Assembly (NCBI GenBank): GCA_900550235.1
Contig: URRQ01000007.1
Location: forward strand, 1 to 64,000
From: an uncultured Lachnospiraceae bacterium
GTDB lineage: Bacteria; Bacillota; Clostridia; Lachnospirales; Lachnospiraceae
DNA: 64,000 nucleotides
Direction of reading: 5' to 3'
The notes beneath the pieces were generated by a model that worked only from the letters and a program-made list of their open reading frames with translations, was not told the DNA's origin and did no database searches. Within the stretch, counting starts at the first letter, position 1. Every line of letters begins with the position of its first letter. This document shows positions 60,550 to 64,000 of this stretch, piece after piece. The translations under genes and the position numbers were made by a program.

Positions 60550-62415
60550 ATGCAGATTGCGGATTTGAGAATTCAAAATTTTAAATCAATCAGAGATATA
60601 CATATTGATGGAATTGAAAATGCTTTGATTCTTGTGGGGAAAAACAATACCGGGAAGACAGCGGTGTTGGATGCAATCCGGGCAGTATTCGGAGAGTATG
60701 AAGTTCAGGAAGAGGATTTTCAAGAGGATTATCCTAATATTGAGATTAGAGTTGCGCTGACGATTGGAGAAGAAGATTTATATCGTTTGCATGAAAACGG
60801 AAGGATCAGCCAATATCGGAGATATGAAGCATGGTATAAAGACTTTTGTAAGAAGCTGCCTTCCTATAAAAATGGGCAGCTTGTGTTTGAATTTGTTGTA
60901 AACCGGGAAGGAAAGATACGTTACGGAGATGGGTATCAGAAACATAACAGCTATATCCCACAAATTTTTCCAAAAGTATATTATATCGATGCTCAGAGGA
61001 AACTGGATCGTCTGCAAGAGGATATATTGACGCTGCAGGAAGATGAATTGCTGAAACAGATGCGTTCCGGAAGCTGTATGTTCGACCGTGCGAAAAAATG
61101 TAATCATTGCTTTTCGTGTATAGGATTACTTTATCAAAAATCGACAGAGGAGCTGAATGCATTTGAAACAGCAAAGCTATTGGATTATAAACTGTATCAG
61201 TTGAATTTGGACACATTTTCGGGAAAAGTAAATGCAAACTTCCGGAAGAACGGAGGAAGTGAACAGATATATTATTCTATGAACCGTGACATTGAAAAAA
61301 TGTTATCGGTGACGGCAGAAGTATATGATGCCAAACAAGAACGGTATAAATCTATAGATTGTCTCGGAAAAGGAATGCGAAGTATCTATATGCTTTCTCT
61401 TTTGGAGACATGTGAGGAAGACAGAGACTGGAATTCGGATATTATTATTGTGGAAGACCCGGAGATATTTTTACACCCAAAGATGCAGAGGGTGTCGGGG
61501 GATATTTTATATCGGCTATCCAAATCCGGTCAGGTTATCTTTTCTACCCATTCACCGAATTTGATTTCAAACTTTAACAGCAGACAGATTCGGCAGATGG
61601 ATCAAGGCGAAGACGGATATTCCATGGTATATGAAAAGACAGATGTGAGCGCGCTTCTTGATGACTTGGGATATTCAGCAAATGATTTGATGAACGTAAA
61701 CTTTGTGTTTATTGTGGAAGGAAAGCAGGATAAGACAAGGCTTCCGCTTCTTTTGAAGAAATACTATTCAGAAATCTACGATCAAGACGGTGAGCTTGTG
61801 CGTGTAGCGATCATTACAACAAACAGCTGTACAAATATCAAGGCGTATGCGAATTTGAAATATATGAATCAGATTTATTTACGGGATAATTTTTTAATGA
61901 TCCGGGATGGAGACGGAAAAGACAGGGAGGAATTAAGACATCAGCTTTGTAAATATTATGAAGACCGGAATTTGGAAGATATCGATCGACTTCCTCGCGT
62001 GACGGAAAAGAATGTGCTGATTCTGAAATACTATTCTTTTGAAAATTATTTTCTCAATCCAAAGATTATGGTACAATTAGGAATTATAAAATCAGAAGAA
62101 CAGTTTTATCGCATTTTTTTAGCAAAGTGGAAAGAATATCTTCATAAAATCAAAAGTGGGCGCATTCTGCAGGAAAAGATTGGAAAGAATTTGGAAACGG
62201 TAGAGGATGTAAAGCTTTATATGGAAGAAATCAAGACTTATATGCGGGGGCATAATCTGTATGATATCTTCTATGGAAGATATAAACATGAAGAGCAGGA
62301 AATCCTGAGTCGTTATATTGAGCTTGCAGGACGAGAGGATTTTGAAGATATTTTAGACGCAGTCGAGAGGTTCTTCTATTTTGAAAGCAGGAAGAAAGAA
62401 GAAAACGGAGTATAA
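60550..62415 (+). CDS. OLD-family ATPase/TOPRIM nuclease
   Basis: The 621-residue protein joins an SMC/ABC-like ATPase and a TOPRIM domain, the architecture of OLD (overcoming lysogenization defect) nucleases. DLRIQNFKSIRDIHIDGIEN opens it. Walker A is GKNNTGKT (30-37), the signature-like loop LGKGMRS (272-278), Walker B IIIVEDPEIFLHP (298-310) and the His switch STHSPN (332-337). TOPRIM has Glu390 in FIVEGKQDK and Asp453/Asp455 in MIRDGDGKD. An unusual Cys cluster (C176-x7-C184-x2-C187-x2-C190) sits inside the ATPase. With no helicase partner gene it is class 1-like. AAGGAGG precedes the start. The next gene begins three bases after its stop. A phage-defence or repair role is plausible but unproven. 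Confidence 0.87.
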   Translation: MQIADLRIQNFKSIRDIHIDGIENALILVGKNNTGKTAVLDAIRAVFGEYEVQEEDFQEDYPNIEIRVALTIGEEDLYRLHENGRISQYRRYEAWYKDFCKKLPSYKNGQLVFEFVVNREGKIRYGDGYQKHNSYIPQIFPKVYYIDAQRKLDRLQEDILTLQEDELLKQMRSGSCMFDRAKKCNHCFSCIGLLYQKSTEELNAFETAKLLDYKLYQLNLDTFSGKVNANFRKNGGSEQIYYSMNRDIEKMLSVTAEVYDAKQERYKSIDCLGKGMRSIYMLSLLETCEEDRDWNSDIIIVEDPEIFLHPKMQRVSGDILYRLSKSGQVIFSTHSPNLISNFNSRQIRQMDQGEDGYSMVYEKTDVSALLDDLGYSANDLMNVNFVFIVEGKQDKTRLPLLLKKYYSEIYDQDGELVRVAIITTNSCTNIKAYANLKYMNQIYLRDNFLMIRDGDGKDREELRHQLCKYYEDRNLEDIDRLPRVTEKNVLILKYYSFENYFLNPKIMVQLGIIKSEEQFYRIFLAKWKEYLHKIKSGRILQEKIGKNLETVEDVKLYMEEIKTYMRGHNLYDIFYGRYKHEEQEILSRYIELAGREDFEDILDAVERFFYFESRKKEENGV

Positions 62416-62418
62416 GAC

Positions 62419-63093
62419 ATGAAAACAATTCTGTTACTGGAAGATGATAAAAACCTGAATACGATGATCGCCGGAAGACTTCGAAAAGAAGGATACCAAG
62501 TGCTACAAGCATTTTCGATTGCGGAGGCAAAGAGAATTTCTGACGAAGAAGACATTGCTATGGTAATCAGCGATGTCATGCTTCCGGATGGAAATGGTAT
62601 GGAGTTTGCTTCCCGAATCCGTAAAGAAAGAGGAGCGTTTCTCATCTATTTGACGGCGATGGATCAGGAGATGGATATTCTAAGCGGATATGACGGAGGG
62701 GCAGACGATTATATTACAAAGCCGTTTAGTCTTTTAATCCTCTTGTCCAAAGTGAATGCGTTTATGAGAAGATATCAGGAACGAGAAGAAGGTGGATATG
62801 TGTCCGATGGAATCGAGGTGGATCTTCGGGAGATGAAGGTGACCAGGCATGAAGAACCGGTTGCATTAAGCAAAAAGGAGATACAGATCTTGATCTTGCT
62901 TTTGGAGAATGGGGGGCATATTCTATCGAAGGAACAGATCTTGGAACAGGTGTGGGATAAAGACGGACAGTTTGTAGACGATAATACTGTGACAGTCAAT
63001 ATCAGCCGCTTGAAGAACAAACTGGAAACAGAAGCCATTTCGAATGTGAGGGGAATCGGGTATTTATGGACAGAACCGGTAAAAAGAAAGTAA
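62419..63093 (+). CDS. OmpR-family response regulator (VncR/BceR-like)
   Basis: The 224-residue regulator has a receiver domain (KTILLLEDDKNLNTMIAGRL, phospho-acceptor Asp52 in VISDVMLPDGNG, Lys in DYITKPFS) and a C-terminal winged helix (about 125-224, LSKKEIQILILLLENGG, then NTVTVNISRLKNKLE and VRGIGYLW). It starts three bases after the OLD gene, with no promoter or terminator between, and its end overlaps the kinase gene by 28 bases. Its closest relatives in Firmicutes sense wall-active peptides with BceAB-type ABC transporters, but no transporter is visible before the window ends. Confidence 0.93.
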   Translation: MKTILLLEDDKNLNTMIAGRLRKEGYQVLQAFSIAEAKRISDEEDIAMVISDVMLPDGNGMEFASRIRKERGAFLIYLTAMDQEMDILSGYDGGADDYITKPFSLLILLSKVNAFMRRYQEREEGGYVSDGIEVDLREMKVTRHEEPVALSKKEIQILILLLENGGHILSKEQILEQVWDKDGQFVDDNTVTVNISRLKNKLETEAISNVRGIGYLWTEPVKRK

Positions 63094-64000
63094 CTGTATA
63101 TGTGCTTATTTCCGTAGTCTTTTTGATTTTGTGCGGATTGTTGTTTTACGAGACCGCAAAGAAACAGTATGAGACACAGCTTACATGGATGGTGGAGTTT
63201 ACGCAGGAACATCCGGAAGCTGAGACAAAGATTGCATCGCTATGGAAGGAACAGAAACCGAAGTCGAAGAAGGAATTACAAAGCTTCAGGAAACCATATG
63301 GGTATACGTTTTACAATACGGCACAAGGGAAATCGCTTTTACTGCAGATGTTAGGGACGGCTATTTGCGGTCTTGGAGCAATCTGGTTTTGTTATGTTTT
63401 TTCAAAGAAAAAGGAAGAACATTTGCAGCAGAAGATGGAGCGTCTTCAAGCGTTGGAAGAAAAAGTGCGCGAGAAGGATGCATATATTTTGGACTTGAAA
63501 GAGGCGGCGGAAAAAGAAGAAGAGAATACGAAAGCCTTGATTACTAATATTTCACATCAGTTAAAAACACCGCTTGCCGGTTTGAAACTGATGCAAGAGC
63601 TTTGTGAGGAAGAACCTGATGAACGAGAACTTCGTGAGTATTTTAGACGGAGCGGAGAGTCGGTGACAAAGCTTACGGAACTGACGGAAGAGTTGATGCA
63701 GCTTTCAAAACTGGAGAATCACATGATTCGTTTGCATCCGAAACAGCAAAATCTGAAGAAGCTTACTGTAGGCGCAGTTGATGAAATCATACTAAAAGCA
63801 ATACAAAAGAAAATGGAGATTCAAGTAGATGAGGGAGAAAGCTTCCAATGTCATTGTGATGAGAAATGGACACGAGAAGCGCTTGTTAATATTTTGGACA
63901 ATGCGGTGAAATATTCTCCTGAAAAAAGCTGTATCACGATTCGTATTTTTCGAATGCATAGTTACGGATTGATTGAGATAGAGGATGAAGGAATCGGGAT
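63066..64000 (+). CDS. Sensor histidine kinase, 5' part (runs off the window)
   Basis: ATG 63066 lies inside the regulator gene in another frame and opens MDRTGKKKVTVYVLISVVFL. The frame stays open to the window end (about 311 codons seen). There are two membrane helices (about 8-26 and about 93-113) around a short outer loop of about 65 residues, then a coiled linker, HisKA with LITNISHQLKTPLAG (His about 163), and the N-box NILDNAVKYSP. The final G-boxes begin (EDEGIG) as the window stops. The ISHQLKTP box and small sensor loop are typical of VncS/BceS-like kinases. The start has only a weak GAGGGG site 14 bases upstream, in keeping with translational coupling. Confidence 0.88.
   Translation, partial: MDRTGKKKVTVYVLISVVFLILCGLLFYETAKKQYETQLTWMVEFTQEHPEAETKIASLWKEQKPKSKKELQSFRKPYGYTFYNTAQGKSLLLQMLGTAICGLGAIWFCYVFSKKKEEHLQQKMERLQALEEKVREKDAYILDLKEAAEKEEENTKALITNISHQLKTPLAGLKLMQELCEEEPDERELREYFRRSGESVTKLTELTEELMQLSKLENHMIRLHPKQQNLKKLTVGAVDEIILKAIQKKMEIQVDEGESFQCHCDEKWTREALVNILDNAVKYSPEKSCITIRIFRMHSYGLIEIEDEGIG

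Overview
The window is AT-rich chromosomal DNA from a low-GC Gram-positive gut-type bacterium. It most resembles a Lachnospiraceae member (Clostridia, the Dorea / Mediterraneibacter / Ruminococcus torques-gnavus neighbourhood). The reasons are the rpmJ-rpsM-rpsK-rpsD-rpoA-rplQ order, strong AAGGAGG ribosome sites, TTGNNN-17-TATAAT promoters, a lysine riboswitch before dapA, a SPKTG-type wall anchor, DUF1846, long-form HPF, and a short-chain dehydrogenase very like clostridial bile-acid 12alpha-hydroxysteroid dehydrogenases. No rRNA, tRNA, CRISPR, prophage or insertion sequence was seen. The species was not determined.

Layout. 1-3.6 kb: 3' end of the ribosomal protein cluster (alpha operon), with structured, repeat-bearing spacers. 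3.8-8.5 kb: a cytosolic protein with two NBR1-like (FW) immunoglobulin domains, a wall-anchored surface protein frameshifted just after its signal peptide, and a coiled-coil/SleB wall hydrolase. 8.6-12.7 kb: HAD phosphatase, UppP and an amino-acid ABC transporter. 12.8-15.3 kb: zinc-ribbon protein, ArsC/Spx-like protein and an SfsA-MutY fusion. 15.4-18.9 kb (minus strand): small membrane protein, PAP2 phosphatase, lipid kinase, DUF1846. 19.1-26.6 kb: FtsH, amino-acid permease, UvrC, HprK, glucokinase. 26.7-34.4 kb: PBP1A with a Gly/Asn-rich tail, YigZ, HPF, PsiE-like protein, TypA, tandem OB-fold protein. 34.4-44.4 kb: lysine/threonine biosynthesis (riboswitch-dapA-dapB; ACT regulator-hom-lysC) interleaved with a eukaryote-type HisA, SecA and frameshifted prfB. 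44.5-53.6 kb: CYTH and DJ-1 proteins, then tig-clpP-clpX-lon-engB-Crp and thioredoxin. 53.7-56.5 kb: two convergent MATE transporters. 56.6-59.6 kb: a decayed potassium locus (kdpD, truncated kdpE, truncated trkH). 59.7-64 kb: 12alpha-HSDH-like SDR, then an OLD-family ATPase/TOPRIM protein in one tight operon with a two-component system that runs off the window.

How the genes work together. Most of the window is housekeeping: translation, secretion, proteolysis, wall growth and the aspartate pathway. The lysine branch is gated by a riboswitch whose terminator and antiterminator are readable in the sequence. The unusual parts are: the OLD nuclease coupled to a histidine kinase and response regulator; the bile-acid dehydrogenase candidate beside a decaying K+ locus; the deletion scar joining kdpE to trkH tail to tail, where the kdpE remnant also lacks its phospho-acceptor Asp; the SfsA-MutY fusion; the eukaryote-type HisA; and the NBR1-like protein.
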